Assembly: GCF_024679245.1 (NCBI RefSeq)
Contig: NC_090185.1
Location: forward strand, 2,535,464 to 2,599,463
Length of the DNA stretch: 64,000 bases
From: Pseudorasbora parva
Lineage: Eukaryota; Chordata; Actinopteri; Cypriniformes; Gobionidae
Direction of reading: 5' to 3'
Part shown: positions 62,920 to 64,000 of the stretch, piece after piece
Numbering within the stretch: the first letter of the stretch is position 1
Layout: each line of letters starts with the position of its first letter
Translations under genes and position numbers: made by a program
Notes under the pieces: model-generated
Seen by the model: the letters and a program-made list of their open reading frames with translations, nothing else
Databases searched by the model: none
What the model was told of the DNA's origin: nothing

Positions 62920-63052
62920 TTAAACTCAATTGGTAGTTTATTTAGTGGTACCTTGCAAATGTCACAATTATATTCTCAGTTTTTTGTGTTTTTTTACATT
63001 TGGTATCTTGTGTTTTTATATTTTTTATAGTTTATTGAAAGACAATGGGAAC

Positions 63053-63101
63053 ATGAGAGATCCAGAACACTGCAGAATGAAACGCACTGAAGAACAAAGA
63101 G
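63053..63101 (+). CDS. Zinc-finger gene 2, first coding exon (partial gene)
   Basis: Sixteen codons plus one base, MRDPEHCRMKRTEEQR then G, before donor GTTGGT at 63102, phase 1. The last eight codons are identical to exon 1 of zinc-finger gene 1. The finger exon must lie beyond 64000. The ATG here is intact, unlike the AGG at the same place in gene 1. A short upstream ATG (63045) is out of frame and stops at once. Confidence 0.75.
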
Positions 63102-64000
63102 GTTGGTGTTTATTCCTGATTCTTTAATAATGAGGCTGAAGAATACATATCATATCATACACCCTGTACCAAAATAAAATAACAGACTTTGATCATTTTT
63201 ATTTCCAATCTTCCATTACTTGCTGAACTTTTTGAGTGAATTGTTGTTTAACAACTGCATTCTCATCTGCAGTCTGGCTCCACATCACTAAAACTATGTT
63301 AGTTAATGTCACTTCTTAATTCCTTCGGAAAGACTGTGTCTTTCAATTTTGATCTCAGTGCCACTTTTGACTAGCATGACATGGTCATACTCAATTCTAG
63401 TCAGAATATGAGTCTGAAACTGCTCCTTTGGGCTGTGATTATGGGGTGTGTTTCAACCGAACCAGGAAAGACATCAATTGGATAGACCTACAACCAATCA
63501 GAGCAACTAGGTGACGCATTGTCAATTGTCAACAGAGTTCAACTGCACTGTGTTGCCAAGTCCGCGTTTTTTCCGCGGGTTATTTTCTATGTCCGCGGGT
63601 TGATGCGACTATTATGTGATATATAGACCCATGAGTGCGAATTTTAGCAGCAACCTTGCCAAAATAAGACACCTTTTACCCCCCAAACGCCATTTCCCCC
63701 CACAGAGAACCCCCCTAGTAGTTGTCGGGTTTTGTTGTAAAAACATGGCAACCCTGTCTGCACGCGCGCTGAAATCAGGCTGGAATACACGATCTTTGCC
63801 AGTGTTGTAAAATAATTTAATGATACACAGAGTACTTACCCAACATGATCATCATTTCTGAGAGAAATGGTGATGGTGAATGCAGATACAAACAAGCTCT
63901 CCGTTTAGGATTCAAACAAATATAACCCAAGCCCCTTTGATGACGAGATGATTACGTTACTGTTGATCATCTGTCCGTCATCGGCTAAAGCCCGCCCTTG
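63102..64000. other. Start of intron 1 of zinc-finger gene 2
   Basis: No finger exon is present. 63560-63800 is GC-rich with TGTTGCCAAGTCCGCG and inverse-looking ATGGCAACCCTG about 190 bp apart, possibly a small TIR element, and GGCTGGAATACAC at 63778 also occurs at 9751. Confidence 0.45.

Larger units (their letters stand above)
61205..63101 (+). repeat. Segmental duplication, copy 2 (upstream of zinc-finger gene 2)
   Basis: Paralogue of 45290-47314, interrupted by its own two TTAA elements. Lacks the two elements specific to copy 1. Confidence 0.9.

Overview
This window looks like vertebrate nuclear DNA from a teleost fish, most likely a cyprinid (carp, minnow or zebrafish relative). The evidence is a gene with twelve TGEKP-linked C2H2 zinc fingers, intact introns with GT/AG sites, long CA/GT microsatellites, many short hAT-like elements with 8-bp target duplications, TTAA-flanked foldback elements, a DD37E Tc1-like transposon, an L2/CR1-like LINE with an esterase ORF1, and a tRNA-derived SINE present three times. 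Nothing points to bacterial or organellar DNA. No tRNA, rRNA or CRISPR array was seen.

Host genes are few. A minus-strand leader (signal-peptide) exon lies at 570-621 and its gene would run off the left edge. An unrecognised gene at 37554-39522 is broken by a 1-base frameshift and a 1.36-kb transposon. A two-exon zinc-finger gene runs from 47290 to 58087 with a 9.6-kb intron packed with nested transposons. The first exon of a paralogous zinc-finger gene sits at 63053-63101 and runs off the right edge. The upstream DNA of the two zinc-finger genes (about 45290-47314 and 61205-63101) is a segmental duplication, and elements present in only one copy show their empty target site in the other.

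Layout. 1-2286: leader exon, CA repeat, unassigned DNA. 2291-17766: a stretch bounded by TTAA termini with inverted 540-bp arms, each carrying a degraded THAP-like exon. It holds LINE fragments, a 2.3-kb G-rich minisatellite, a TTAA element containing another TIR element and an LTR, and a 9-bp-TSD element. 17775-20773: a helicase-like pseudo-exon and a SINE. 20782-28411: a hAT-like element carrying a LINE with both ORFs open. 28720-31227: a Tc1-like element with IR/DR ends whose transposase is split by a hAT. 32691-37552: two hATs and a Harbinger-like element. 37554-41829: the broken unknown gene and a Kolobok-like element with a THAP exon. 45290-64000: the zinc-finger paralogue region.

Most of the window is therefore transposon DNA of many ages, with insertions inside insertions. 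Boundaries marked by target-site duplications (TSDs) were read directly from the sequence. Family names are inferred from TSD length, terminal motifs and protein motifs, without any database search. Host-gene function can be inferred only for the zinc-finger genes (nuclear DNA-binding proteins).
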